Shown: positions 10,701 to 25,185, counted from the first letter of the stretch. The stretch is 64,000 nucleotides of DNA from Acanthornis magna (GCA_036785705.1 JAWUZG010000051.1:17326501-17390500), one strand, 5' to 3'. A program made the numbers and translations. The notes: a model not told the origin generated them from the letters alone.

Positions 10701-13700
10701 AGGTACATGTTTATGTTTATGTTTATTTAGGAAAAGTTAGAAGCACCTAATTGCTTAAATGAGGGAAGGAAGAGTTACCTTCAAATATAGAAATCAAGAA
10801 ACTGACAAGTGCTCCATGGGATGGACATGAAGACAAAAAAAAGGACCAAGAGTAGAAGGAGAATCAAAGCTGGAGACCAGAAAAAGACAGATGACCTGGG
10901 TCCCTTCGGCAAGGTCTCAGTTCAGGAGACCCCCCCCCATGTATATTTCCATATAGGGCATATTGTTTCTTCACTTGCTTGTGGTAGCCACACTAGTATT
11001 TTGGTAAACTCAGGAGCACAATGCTGCTTTTTGGCAGAAAACCATTCACCTGCACCTTCTTCTTTCCATAACGCCTTGAGCAGAGAAGAAGCATTGACAC
11101 GTGATGTGAAATGCCTGCAAAAAAAGGTCAGGTGGATTTGCAACATACCTGTGCTGTCCCTAGGCAGACCACTATGGAGATGAAAGCCAGACATAGGAGC
11201 ACACTGGGAGAAGAGTCCTGTACAATGTGAAATGAAGTGGGAGGCTGCAGACACATCCACATTTGCCATTTCTTCCTGCAATTCTAATGTCCCAGTGAAA
11301 AAGTAATGGAATAACTTCTTTCCAACTGTTGTAGTGGTCGAGCTACCATGCCAAAGTGCACAATGTGACTGCAGTTCCATTCAGAGCCTTCTGTCAACAT
11401 GCAATAGAGCAGTACCACAATTACACCTCAGTATCTGCACCAATCATACTCTCCAAACAGCTCACTGCAAAGCTAAGGAAACTTCTTCTCACATACTTTC
11501 TACCTCTCAAAGTAAGATTTCTTCACCTCTAAGTTACACTGAATGTTCAGATTACATAAAAAGTCAGGTGATGGAGTAGCTATTAAAGACGAAGGCTGGT
11601 CTATGCAAGCAGGATTATCTACACTGACTGAAGAGCGTAAAAAGTCAGGAAGATATTTGATAAAAGACACGACAACCTAAAAACTTCCACAAGGTGGCAT
11701 CCCATACCAAACAGCAAGAAAACTTTAAGACAAATTTCATATTTCTTCCCTCCACAGCTCCTTGATTTTTGTGCTTTCTTCTCTGTTTTTCTCTCTGCCA
11801 CTCTACTGCATAGCAGTGCTGCTGATGCTAAAATTTATGCTTTGAACCTCAGGTCCCATGAAAAATTCTTTTTTCACTCGTGCTTCTTTAAAAAATCCCA
11901 AATAATTCCACTGACATGGGACTTAATTGCATACAACCACACCAACCAAAGCTGGCTAGGATTCTAGCAATAAAATACCTTTCCCTGACACTTCATTCTA
12001 TACCAATCTCATTTTTTATACAATGTGAACACTATAAAAATGCTCTGACAACGATTTATTCTCACAGGATCTACCTCCTTCTGTTAGGAACAACTGAATC
12101 CTAGAGTGTGAAAGCAGCAAGAATACATCAAGTCATCTTATTAATTCCTTTTTCACCATATAATTAAATAATATATGCTGCTTGGTATTTAATTGTGTGA
12201 GAGTGATGGCACTGACATTCCTTCCCCAGAGAAATGGTTCAACAGCATAATAAATTTCACTGGATTTTTCTTCTCAAAAAATGTTGGCTTGTTTCCCTCT
12301 CATGATTAGAAATCATCATCCTCCAGGAAACCATCAAATCTCTCCTTCCCTTGGTGTTTATGTCACTGCAGAACACTATCATAAAATCAGTCACTTTTAC
12401 TTATAGGGCAATTTATCCAAGCTCTGGTACACATATTTTGAGCTTAAAAGCAAACAAAAAGAACATCAATGTTCCTTCCAGGTTCTCCTGCACTTTGAAT
12501 TCTCTTCAGTACCTCAATACCTATCTGTCTTCATACTGTGTCCAGAAAATATACAGCATTCTAGGAAGCATTAAGAGTCTCAAGTGCTTCAAGGGAAATT
12601 AGAACTCCAGATAAATCCAGAGAGAAAGAAACCCCCAAAAAAGTATTTCCCTGACAAGTGCTATCACCAGAATAGGCAAGGGGCTCATTTATTTAATTCT
12701 TCATTTCTTAGCATTGTGTGAACTAATACAACAATACAAACTTCCACAATAGAGCATTATACCCAGGTTTAGCTGGCTTAACCATAAAAAGATATAAGGA
12801 AGAGTTTACAAGACCCAGGAAAGGACAAGACAGACGGTCAGAGGTATGCCAAGACTTACATATTGTACAGAAGGAGATTGCGCACAGGATTATCTAGCCT
12901 GGGAGGAATTATTAGACAGGATGTGAATGAAATATTCACAGCTCTGGAGGTCAGTAAGAAAACCAATCAGCCTGTGCCTCAGTCCTTTCCAATAATAGGA
13001 GCAAGGGGAGTATTAGCAAGCATTCATAGTACATTTTTCTTCACACAATTGAGAAGTAAATTGATGAATTATGCCATAGGTGATTACAAGACTCAACTAT
13101 TGTGCTCACAATTGTCAGTATGGGCTAGATAGTTTTTCATATTGGTAATAGCATTTGTAGTCTCTTAGCATTTACACAAATAATGACATTCCCTGCTTCT
13201 CAAAGTAAGATAATGTGTGCAGAATCCAGCAAAACTACCAAGCAGCAAAAAGCTGGGGTAAGAAGGGGTAGGAAATGCCATTCTGATAATGTTTATTAAT
13301 TGAATAGCATTGATAGACTTGCACTTGAAGTCATTGAACAGCATCAGGAAAAGGAATCTGATAAGGAAGGCACTACTAAGAGGAAAAGGGTTGAGGCCAC
13401 ATTCCTTGTTGACTTTTGCCGTCATTCCATCCCATGCATAGAATGTGTGATGGAAAAGCTGCACAAATAGGTGCGTGTGAGAGAAAGAGTGGAGGGAAGG
13501 TTTGTTCTTGCCACCAGACTTTCTAGTGCTGCTTCAACACCGGGAGAGCCCTTAACACGCTTGGAACAGAACAGAGACATTTAGAAACCAAATAATGAGA
13601 GACAACCACGAGGGACAAACAGAAGCAAGTGTCTCAGTTTGTACTCCACTTTGAATAACATGCCCTGGGCCATCTGTGGCCCAGTTACAGAGAACAGAAA

Positions 13701-16199
13701 GCTCCCCCCACCTTCTTCTGTGCTGTGTTAAAACAGGCGATCTTGCCCAAAGCAAAAATGATACAACGGTACAGCTTAAATATGGCCCCATAAAATGGCA
13801 AAAAGTACAGGAGGTTTGTTACAAGGAAATACGGACAGCATGACTGTGAAAAAAGGTGTCAGTGCTGGGAACTGATTTCGGGACAACTGCAGTGACAAAA
13901 AGACACCCTGAATTCGGTTTTGACAGACTTCTGTTTAAACATAAAGTCCACAGGACTGTACCAAGAGGATAAGCGTGAAGAAGTCATGCGGACAAACAGA
14001 ATGCACCACCAAAGCCTAGCACAGAAAGGTTTTTCAGTGTCCACGTGGCTTTGGCGTTCCGCAACACTTTGGAAAATCCGCCAGTAATATTATCCTTCTG
14101 TTTGGTAAGTTCCACAAGATAAAGGTCACCTATCTCAGGTCTACTTTTCAAGACCAGGTGGAGGGTCTTGAAAGACCACTTTTCAAGAGGTGGAGAGATT
14201 TTCCACCATTTCTCCAAATGACTCTCAAGACCACTCAGTGTGAAGATAAGGAAGACAATGGCCCTTATGAAGCAGCAAAGTCTTCTCACTCTGATCCTGG
14301 GGTTTGGGTGTTTTTTGTGTTTTGGGTTTTTTTTTTTTTAGTATTTTCCCCTCTCCTTCCTTTATGGTAACTTAATGCATTACAGATCAGTATAACTGTT
14401 CTGGAAGGAGGCAGGGATGAGAACTACATGGTTTCTGCCACTTCAAAACACACTCCAGAACAGAGATAGGCCTTCCTGCAAATAAAGTTTTCGGATGCCA
14501 ATTGCCAGCTCTGGTGGTTAATCCATCTCTGGAAAGGGCTGGTGCTTAAAGGAGATTTTCAGGTAAGATTAGATAAATTTTCCTGCACTGTCTCAATAAT
14601 CCACAGGACTAATCAAAATTGGGGCTTAACAGCTGACAATCTCAGAGGTCTCTTGCAAAGCAAGATCATCTTCTAAACATAATCCAAAATACAGCAAGGA
14701 CACCAAAATGTGAGAAGTTCTTCAGCCACAGACTAGAAAATGAGAATGGAGTATGGAAGTAGGTGAATGTATACAAAAAAACCCCAAATTATTTAGTGCT
14801 ACTGCCATAATAATGTGGCAGATTTAAACTCTACAACATTCCTATGAACTGAGCATTGATGGAAGACAAGGTAATCATTTTGATATCCTCTTCAAGTCTA
14901 GTTCTGAAACAGCTGTGATGACAGCCTGTGTGTAATAGAAGGTACAGAACTGGAATTTGTGCAAATGCTGAATTTCCTTAATCCATCTGCCAGAGAAAGC
15001 AGTTATCATCTTCCTGGAGTCATTCCCCCACGCAGTGCTCCTGGGAAGGTCCTGAAGAACTGAAATGAGGCATTAAAGACTGTGGTCTTTTGTGGGGCTA
15101 GCAGCTATCCTGAGGAGCATTAAATTCTGACACTTTTATCAGTCTGTGTTTTTGGAATGTGTAAATTTGTAGCCAGAAGCCTTAAGCTTTGGCTTGGATG
15201 CTCTTCTCTGGTCACACTGGAGTCTTCAATAAAGGATGTGTTCTGTAAAAGGAGGTTGTAAGATCTGGGTCTGTGTGGTTTGTCAAGGACAGCTTAAACT
15301 TCTCTTTATTTAGTTGAAGGGCAGCTCGGGTACTTCAGATTTTACTTTAGGAGAAACTTTCACTGAGAAATTAGCACAGCACTGGAAGAAGTTACCAAGA
15401 AGGTATCAAAATCTCCAGTCACAGAGGTTTTCAGTGCTTTGCTACAGGCAATTGTAGTTGACCTGAGCTAGCATTAGCAGCAGCACCACTTGGTATGACT
15501 TACAGAGACTCCTGTCAAGCAACATTTCTACAATTTTATCATTTCCTCAGCTACCGTGTTCTTCCTAATTTGTGGAAAATACAACAACCATGTCATTTCT
15601 AATGAACACATGAAATCTGTCGGTGATTAAATGCACGGAGTCCGTTGGGTGCAAGCAAAGCCATCTTTACTGTACAAGGCACATCTTTCTACATCGCTAC
15701 CATCCAGCAAACTCAACTGCCACAAAAGGGGCGTGGCCTCTAGGGTTACAGTGATTTGCAACTCTAAGGGAACAGACACCGGGTTACCACAACCCCATCC
15801 CACTCTCTTGTCTCAACTCCTGCCAGACGGCGACACCTTGCACCCCGATAGAAATCTATTTCCTGTGGAAGCCCTATGGGTAGAGCTGTCTTGCCATGCT
15901 GGGGAATGAGCACACTTGTGTGTGTCTCTCTCCAGTGCCTGTACATTTTATGGCAAGAAGTTGCCATTTTGTTAAATGTCACCGCTCTGTGACTGGCTGA
16001 AAACACTTATAAAACGGACAAAACATTCTTTAATAAGAGCTAATGGAATAAATAATTCAAGTGTAAATACAAACAACAGTGAAAGGCTGTTTTGTTGTCC
16101 CCCACTTTATCACACTGCAGAACAAGCCCTGACATGTCTGAAGTGGGAGAAGACTTCATGAAGGTGTAAGCAAAAGGATGATGGACACAGACAAGCTGA
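7733..16199 (-). other. TSPAN9: TSPAN9 long first coding intron, segment 1
   Basis: Intronic DNA upstream of coding exon 2. Apart from a short TGTTTA-type repeat at 10707-10729, I see no recognisable mobile element, RNA gene or exon. Frames here, including one of 152 codons at 10922-11380 (-), show no domain and no homologue that I recognise. Confidence 0.7.
10707..10729. repeat. Short hexanucleotide repeat (ATGTTT)n
   Basis: Three to four imperfect copies of ATGTTT in tandem. Confidence 0.75.
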
Positions 16200-17113
16200 G
16201 ATGTGCCCAAGGGTTACAGAGCCCTCTTACTGGGGCCAGTGCTGCTTACCCTCTTCATTATGACCTGGACAACAGGACAGAGCGTTCCCTCAGCAAGTTT
16301 GCAGATAAACTCGAGTAGCTGGCACACCACATGGCAGAGCTGCCCCTCACAAAGACTGGACTGGATGAATAACCAGGAAGAGAGGACATGTCATGAGGTT
16401 CAACAAGGTGGAATGCGAAGTCCCACACCTGGGGAGGAATAACCTTGTGCACCAGCACACACCATGGGCTGAGAGGCTGGGAAGCAGCTCTCCAGGAAGG
16501 CCTGGAGTCCTGGTGGACAAGCTGAGCAGAAGCCAGCAATGCAACCTCTAAGCAAAGAAGAGCCACAGCAACCAGGGCTGCACTAGGAAGAAAGTGTCTG
16601 GCAGTTTTGAGTGTTATCCTTCTCCCCTGCTCAGCACCAGTGATTCCAGCACAACTGGAATGCTGTGTCCAGTTCTGGGCCCCCCAATACAAGACAGGCA
16701 TTGGTGAATACCAGTAAGGGAAAGGAGCCTCTTCGGTATGAAAAGAGGCTGAGAGGGCTGGGACCATTTGTCCTCAAGAAGGAAAAGCTCAGGGGATTCT
16801 TACTGATCTATATAAATCCCTGATGAAAGGCGTTGAAGAAAAGGGAGCTGGACTCCTCTGAGGAGTGCCCAGTGACAGGACAAGGTGACCACAAATGAAG
16901 ACACAAAATTCAATACAAGACCTGTGAGAGTGATCAAACACCAAAGTAATGTTTCCAGAGAGGCTGAGGAGCTTCCATCTGTGGAGATACTCCAAACCTG
17001 ACTGGACACTCTACAGGGCAGCCTGTTCTAGTTGATTCTACTCAAGCAAGGGATGGCAGACAAGACGATTGTTGGGACAAGTCCCTTCCTACCACATCTC
17101 TTCCATGATTCTA
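16200..17113 (+). mobile_element. CR1 LINE fragment, C-terminal reverse transcriptase region to 3' end
   Basis: The plus strand retains degenerate CR1 ORF2 text. Recognisable pieces are LSKFAD near 16290, a piece near 16390-16440 resembling the CR1 NKGKCKVLHLGRNN segment, and LECCVQFWAPQYKTG near 16660-16690. It ends in a CATGATTCTATGA tail at about 17102-17114. Several stops and frameshifts interrupt it, so it is dead. It is antisense to TSPAN9. An open frame of 169 codons on the opposite strand (16258-16767) is a shadow of this element. Confidence 0.9.
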
Positions 17114-17182
17114 TGAGGAGATAAGCTGTCAGATATCAAATAATAGCTATATTCCAGGTGTATTTGCCATTATGCACACATA

Positions 17183-17219
17183 CCCCCCCTCTCCCCAACC
17201 CCCCCCCCCCCCCTCCCCC
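17183..17219. repeat. C-rich tract (G-rich in TSPAN9 sense)
   Basis: Runs of 7, 4, 15 and 5 C are broken only by CT, AA and T. On the minus strand this reads as four or more G runs and could form a G-quadruplex. It begins about 70 bp past the end of the neighbouring CR1 copy. Confidence 0.85.
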
Positions 17220-18627
17220 GGTACCCAGTGTCTGCCTGAACAGGTAAGGAATAAACCCCCTCCATTATTCACAGCTTGTGTCCAAGACAAGTACAGCCCT
17301 GATTTGCTAATGACTGTCATCAATAATTAGGGAATAAACACCTCATTCATGAAATTTCTAGGTGATAAATTGTCAGTATTTAAAACTAAGTACAGACAAA
17401 AGTAGCAGTAGAAAGGAAACAAAGGATTAATTTAAAGGAACATACACCTGTTCCCAAAGTGAGTGAGATTCCCAAATACACACTTTCTGCAAAATGCTTT
17501 GGGAAAAGTTGATGCAAAAAAGCAAAGTGTCAAAACAAATCATGCATTACTTTGGACTGCAGTAGTTCTTCTCCCAAAACTTCATGGCTATTTCGAGTGG
17601 CATGCACAAAGGCAACAAAGAAAAAACAACAAAATAGTCTCTGCCTGCAGCTGTGAAAGGTCAGATTTAGTTGTGCCAATGTCAGCATTATCATCTTTTT
17701 GTATATAGGTCACAACGCCCAAAGTGCAGTAGGCAAAAAAGAAGACTGAACATTTGAAGAGGAGTCAAAGATGAAGTATGAAGAAGGATTAAAATGTGTC
17801 CAACACAGTTAAGTGATAGTTAAACTCCGCGGGCAGGAAGGAGAATGGAGGCAGAACTTGGAAACATTTCCATCAAATACCAGAAGTCCTGAAATCAGAA
17901 GGACTGGCAGGGCCCTAGTCACTCATATGCTGCATGGAAAAACATCAAAGACAAAAGGGAGTTCAAAAAGTCAAAGACAACATATAAAAAAAATCTAGAG
18001 AATAACTAATATAGGAGAAGGAATTATGCAGTCACTCCACAGAGGAGACCTGATTGGAAGGATATTTAACATAAAATTCATAAAGTCTGTATAATTTTTG
18101 AAGGCTATATAATTCATAAAGCCCATAAAGGACTTGTGATTCCTACAGAAATACTAACCTTATACATATATTAGAATGTGCAGCTATGCTGTTCTTGATA
18201 ACAGACTGACAATAATAGCTCATTTAAAACATAGTAACAAAGCATTATACATAATCTTCACATTATACCATTTTCTCATTAGTAAGCATGGGGATAAGAG
18301 CTGAAAAATTCTCTAAGCAATTCATCATAATGAATGAGAATCCATCAGCCTAACAAAGCACTTCTGAGCATTAAGCCCTATTTCCTAAACACACATAACT
18401 GAAAAGATATCTTTCTGAAATGCAAAATTTGGGGATTAAACGCAGTCTCTCTTTAATTCCCGCAAATGACCCTATCTACAGACTTCAAACTGAAAACAGG
18501 CAGCAAATTACAATGCTGTCTCTTAATGCACCACTTTTTGAAGCCACTTGTCAGGAGATGTAATTTTAGGGCTTTTCCCCGTGTAATAACATTAATTACA
18601 AAATGGAAATCTGCAGGTATTTAAAAA

Positions 18628-18678
18628 TTATTTTATTTTATTTATTTTATTTTATTTTATTTTATTTTATTTTATTTT
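18628..18678. repeat. (TTTTA)n microsatellite
   Basis: About ten copies of TTTTA in tandem, with one shortened unit. Confidence 0.92.
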
Positions 18679-19638
18679 CCTATTTATTTCCCTATCATTA
18701 ATTTCACTTTAAATGAAAATCCAGTCTGAAAACCAGCTGGACAGAAAGATCTCCTGAATTCATTGCTCCACAGAAACATTCAGATCTGAGTTTGAAAGCA
18801 AAAAGAAATGCATGTTGCATGTTGCTATTTAAGCCCATTAGACCTGCAGAACAGAAAGAGAACTGAATTTTGTTCTCCCAGCTCTTAGAAAAATTTGAAG
18901 AATATTTAACTGCGATTACTAATCCCTATGCAAGCATAACAAAGTACAAGATTTGTACATGTTAGCAACCATGATTTGGCTAATAAATTTGGTTTTCCTC
19001 ATTATTAAAACCTCTTTCCAAAGCCATTTGATTCACCACCATTCAAGGCTTTTCAACTACATTCATAGATGTCAACAGGAAGAGACGATTTTACAAGACA
19101 GTTTTCAGAGTAACAAACAGTCCAAATTCCAGTGCACAAAAGCCCCAAGGGAAACGTATCAGAAAAGACAGGAAATCATATTTTATTCCATTGAGAGTAG
19201 AGAGAAAAACAAATGTAATCATGATCAGCTGAGTTGCCTCAGTGCTCTACTTTTTGAGCAACTGCATTAAAGCCTTTTGAAAACAGACATGTGTGGCTGT
19301 TTAAAACTATATGCTAAATTAATATGTTACATATTTGCACAAATGCAGGGGCATGCATCTGCCGTACTTTCTTCTGAGATGGAAGCCCCTGTTGACACTA
19401 TCATGGACGCTTTTTGCCCAGCAAGTAGCAGAGTCAGATTCTGGTCAGTCCAGTCCATCAAACATATATTTGCAATGCTTAGCATCCACTGGCGTAACTT
19501 TATGGAATCTAGGCACCTCTGTTGGTCACATGTTGTTAATCTGTCTCCTTTTTCCTGAGCCAATTCTCCTGAAGCCGCTTTATCCTCTTTGTTTATTTTA
19601 ACCACAGCTGCTTAATTCTGCTATATCTCTTAATACCA

Positions 19639-19703
19639 AATAAAAGCAGCAGGAAAAAAAAAAACCACAAAAACCCCAAACCAAACAAACAAAAAAAAAG
19701 AAA
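19639..19703 (+). repeat. AATAAA followed by A-rich tract, possible retroposed 3' end
   Basis: AATAAA at 19639-19644 is followed about 9 bp later by an A run (19654-19664) and then an A-rich, C-interrupted stretch to about 19703. This is the arrangement of a polyadenylated transcript copied into DNA. No parental gene was recognised upstream, and a degenerate microsatellite would look much the same. Confidence 0.4.
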
Positions 19704-22700
19704 TCAGATATTTGAAGGACTTGTGGTGGGGCAACAGTCAGCAATCCTCATCCAAATTTGTGTAAAAGGACTGAGGACCTCTCCAGCCCCAAAGAAGTTT
19801 CCACGACTGAAGATACTCTCTTGGTGGTGTATTACAGGGCACAACCAAGAATGCTGTATCTCAAACACTTACTTCTCCATCTGCTCAAAAGGGGTTCAAA
19901 CTACATTCTGCCAATCCACTTGTATCTTTCCAGCTTTTGGAGGCACTTCTGAGGAAAGATGCAAGGAATCCGTGTGAAAAAATTCTCTTCAGAAGTTATT
20001 TGTGAACCAATTCATTGTATATGTGTGAAGTAAGCCTTAGACTTGTTTAGACTACAGGCATTTTACATTTGTATGTTAAAACAGCACAAAACTCTGGGGG
20101 ATTCACTCCCCTCTTTAATTCATGACATCTGGCACCACTGACAACTGACTAAGGAGTTAAACTGACTTCCAGTTTTACTTATTTTACATCAGATAGTAGC
20201 ATGGCTTCCACTTCCTTATGGCCTTGTACTGTTTAAGTTTTCAGTAGAACAAGTACTGCAATACTCAAATAAAACAGACAACAGGAATGAAGGTAGGAAA
20301 ACAAGTTCTTTGCCCTCTGCACTGTCTGCTCTTCTTGATAGTGAGGTGCAATTTTGTTATAGCAATGATAATAAATAGCAACAATAAATAAATAGGGAAA
20401 TAGCAATGATAATAAAGGATGAACTGTTTTGCTCAACATTCATTAGGTTAAAAAAAAAAAATCAATAATTCTATTAGATCTACCAGAGAAAAACTGTATT
20501 AAAATTGACCAATTCAGTGCAGATTTACTATTTCTTTGATATTATTTAAAGTTATCCTATCTCTTTCTATTAATATGTTCTATTTTGAAGGTACTACTTG
20601 GCAAATAACATCTCCCAGTGGACTGGGAACACCTACCTATTGTTAAATACTCTGTCAAGAGGTCTTCAATTAAGAATATTTTATGTGTTATCCGTCCATG
20701 CCTGAATCATCTCCATCTCATTACTTTCCAAGATGTAAAAAACCTCAGGCAAGTGAAACTTTTCACCTGAGGGTTGCTGGAAATACTACAAGGCTGAACC
20801 TAATTCCCTTCAGAGAGACTAACAAGGGCTGACATTATAAAGGGGCCAGATCAGATAAATAAAAAGGGGTAGGAGACCAGCCATGTGCTACAGTGAGGAG
20901 ACTTATAAGCATCAGAGTAGGCAGATGACTTGTCAGTTAACTGAATCTCACTTTTCCTTTCCACCCAGAGAGCTGTCTTAGGGAAATGAAGAACAGGCAA
21001 TCACACTGGCTCAAGAAGAAACATGAATATTCAGTGAGAAAATTCAGCCAGCTACAGATTTAACAAATGCCTTTGCCGTCCCAAAACAAACATGGGACAG
21101 TGGCATTAGACCACTTAACAAATACAGATGCATGCTGCAAACTATCTTTGAGTCGTGCATCTCTTCCCAGAAAACACATTTTAAAAGCTTTCACTGACTT
21201 GTCTGAAAGAAGACTGAAGAACACTTATTGTGGAAGCAAGAAAAAAAGAAACGGAAATGTTCCAATTCATATATAGAATATTTTAACAATGTGTTCATGC
21301 CAAACTCACTACAAGAAGAAGGAACATGCAGAGAAACAGAAGCCAGAATGGTTTGTAAAAGGACTGCTGAGGCCAGGTCTGATCCTGCTCGGCATTGATT
21401 AATTTCCATGGTCCAGTTACCATCAGGGTGAGAAAGACATGAGGCTGTTTCATGTCTATTATAGTATTTTCTTTTCATATACCACGATGAAACAAATTTT
21501 GTATCAGAAAAGCTAGGAAAAAAGTCACTGTTGCCAGATAGGAGCTGTGATGTTATCTTGATATCTGAAATGCTGGGAAATGAGACTGGGACAAAATGAC
21601 GTCTGGCAACCAACTATAAATATCTCTGTAAACAATTCTGGCAATTACTGTATCAAACAAATGAGTATTCATGATGTTTATATATTTAGTCTTCAGACAG
21701 GCACTGCTAATAAAACTGACAGCACAGTTTGTGATGCAGTGATTTCAAAAGAATTAGAAAGAGGTAAACCTAAAAGTCCTAGAAAAGGTGAGTGAAAGCA
21801 ACTAGAACAAACAAGGAGGACAAACAAGGCCATATGTGAAGTAGAAGATAAGCTGTATTTCTTTTTTCCACAAGCCAGATTGAGGAGGAATTGGGTTAGC
21901 AAAGAAAATCCAAGCTGCTAAGAGTTCAAAACTAATAAAATAACTTCAAACACTAGCATGAGGGAGCTCTGCATGCAGTACCTATGACAATGACACCTGA
22001 TGTCCCTGAGGCCTAGGGAAAATGCCTGTGGTTTAGGTTGTCTTTTCTCTACCACATGTTCAGTCTGCTAGAATAACCAATGGATGAAATATTTCATGTG
22101 GCAGACATTCTGTATTTTCTGTGCCTTTAACAATCTAACTGAACCTGGTATGAATCAGAGAAAATTGCTTCCCACTTAAGTCCAGTTGCACTTTTCACTT
22201 TTGTCTTCCCAAAGACAAAAGCAATGGATATAAATGTACAGGAGAACTCTAGACTCTAGCAGAAATTTACATTTTCAAAAATATCTAAAAAATCTTAAAA
22301 ATAACTTGCAGTACAATCTGTAAAGTAAAGTTACAGGTCTTGATTCCCACTGTAACACACAAAGTCATTTGGTTTCTGTAGGCTCTCCACAGACCATATG
22401 TTCTCATTTTTGGGGCTGGATTAGGTTCACAGAAAATACTACCAGAAGTAAGGAAGACTAAGTGAGACTGGTGCTGGCTCACCTTCCCTCTCTTTCAGTG
22501 AGCCAACACTGATTTTCTGACAGCATTGCATCTGAACATGCTGACAAGACAGCAGTGGTCACAGCTGGGAAGTCCTGGGACTACAGAAGACAGTTCCCTC
22601 CCACTGTACATGCTCTGACAGATCTGTTTGTATCCCCTTCTGCACAGACCAGAAAAGATACAGAGCTTCTACCCCAACCTAATTGAGAGGAGTAAATGCA

Positions 22701-25185
22701 TTCTATTTTGCAAGTCAAATAAAATTCAGCAATCAACAGAGAAGGTGATTGCCTGATCAGTGGCAGTAGCATAAAAGTTTCCCCTAACTTTTGTGTTGAC
22801 AAGAATTACAAAGTGTACCGAATGCTTTCTTGCTACCAGAAACAGCAACAAGTAAATTAATGAGTGTTAACTATGTTGAAGGAAATATAACTTCAATAAC
22901 TTATACTTACTTGACTATGGTTTTGCTCTCAAAATTATTTTTACTTTGTACTTTTTACCTAAAAGCCGTTTCAAAGCTGACTGCAGCTTAAAATACCATT
23001 TCAACAATCAATGAAGATTACCAAAGGCACACTTCATTAGAAAATGTTTCAGGATAAGATTAAAAAACTTTTGCTACAACATGACGTAGGACATCTCCCA
23101 ATCTCTTATCTCTGCTCTGCCGCTTTCAAATATGGGAAAGCCAAAATAAATGTACCAAATAGCAGAAACAAAAGGTAAAAGCCCAGTCTCATGATCATAT
23201 TTTACTCAAGTACTGCTAACAACACACAGATACTAGCAGTAGCATCACTATTTGAGAATATCATTATCTAACTGCATCATATATGCACAGAAAAAGAAAA
23301 GCAGTATTCAAATTCTGTAAGGAACAAAAATGTGTGCCCACAAGCTTCATTTGGGTGTGATGCAGTGAGACTACTTTTTAGGGCTCAAGTATTCCATGCT
23401 AACACTGAATCAATATAAAACTTCCTATGTGTGATTCTTTCCACATGCAGAAGTAAACTCCAGCAGTTCCTCAGACTGATTTATCCATTTTTGTTTACAG
23501 GAGGGAAATATGTCCTCAACAACTCATATTCACTTGACTGCAGTCTAAAAAAAGCAAATGATTTTGCCATAGAAGACATAACAAAATGTGGATTCCCTCA
23601 GATTTGTGACTTGTGATTGGAATCTTGGCTTTCTGAACCATTGTGAACTAACCTCTGTTTAATGCTTGCCCTCTTAGAGGGCATGTAGAACAATTTGCTC
23701 ATCTGTGGATTCTCTGGCATCTAGTAAAGCTGGAGTTCATTCTGCAGGCTTCCTCTAAGGATCTGTATCCCCTACCCAATCATATCTTCAGTTTTATTTC
23801 TGTCCCTGCAGAATTCATTAAAATGTAAATTGCGTTCTACTGAAAAAACATAAGACTGTTAATGGAATTTCATCCATTGCATTATGCAGATATCCAAAAT
23901 AGACAACCACTGTGAGCTAGTCATGATATACAGTGAAAATTATCCCCAAAGGTTATCTCAAAAAGTAAACGCACTAGGTTTGATTTTTTTCTTATCCCAG
24001 GTGCTATTTGTTTGCATTTTGGAGCCATCCTTGACAAAAAAACTTAACAGATGGAAGGAATTAAATCCTTCAAATATGGCCTAAAAATACCTCCCATTTC
24101 CCTACCTCTAATTCTTTACTCACAAGTTAACTGCCCCTAAGCACTTCTTCTTTCCATTTCTGCAGGTCACCTGGAAGTAATTTATCAAGGAAAAAAAAAT
24201 CTTAGGTACAGAGTAGGCTGCTCTTTTAGTAAGCCCAGGCCATACTCTCCAATAATCTCTGACTTGCCCATTTCTATGACCAAGCTACCAGATGCACTTA
24301 TTCTGGTGTCACAAATAGTTAATAGTCAACCACTGAGAAGAAAACCAACAAAATACAGTCATAGACAATGACTTATCAACCCCTATTTTAAATGTATTTA
24401 TTCCAAACAAAGGATTCATTGCCCTTCTTGTCATCCAACTTTGTTATGAAAAAAAAATTCCTGGTAAGGACCTAACCCAAGACTACACATAGCTACTCTT
24501 TACAAGAACAACTGCAATATTACATTATTTCAGTTTTCACCAAAGTTAACTGCCTTAGTTGTCAAGCTATGAATATATCCTGTAGTTATGGGATTTTCTA
24601 GATTCACACCGGCTAATGGAAAATGTGTCTTCATGTATTCATACTCTAACAATGAAACACTAATGGAACTATCTGGTTACAAAAATTTTATCCATGATGA
24701 AGAGAAATACATGTTTTCAGGTTATTCCTCAGCAAAAGCTTAATTTCCCTGAAGATTAACTTCTACATTTAGGGTAGAATTGCCTTCAAGTGGGAGCTGA
24801 CTCAAGGACCAAACCCAAAGGTATAAACGAACTTCTGTAAGAAGTCTCACTCCACTGCATGGAAAGCGTTACCAACTTACACAGGAGACCTCAATTCAAG
24901 TCCCTACTGTTGGCAAAACAGAATTTCTCCATCCTGTAATTTTATGTATTTCCTAAGGCACTTTAAAGCCTCCTCATCCTGGGCTGCCTGTATAAATACG
25001 CACACTTTCAGAAAAAGTCTCATGCCAGTGAGAAGTGGTGTTCATTTTGGATATGCACCACGTGGGTAACAGCATCCCACGCAACCCACAAGCAGAGACA
25101 GAGGTCATTCACACATACAAGTTCTGTTGTCTTTAAAGCTGTGGCATAAAACTGCATAGCTGCGTTGCCAAACATGGACCAGTGG

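Noticed and set aside
10922..11380. 152-codon minus-strand frame starting with ATG
   Set aside because: No family signature was seen, it overlaps another long frame on the plus strand, and the composition is not clearly coding. A translated search would settle it.
16258..16767. Longest open frame in the window, 169 codons, minus strand
   Set aside because: It is antisense to a recognisable CR1 fragment on the plus strand and has no resemblance to any protein family.
21191..21613. 140-codon minus-strand frame
   Set aside because: It starts at TTG and shows no domain or splice context; treated as a chance frame.
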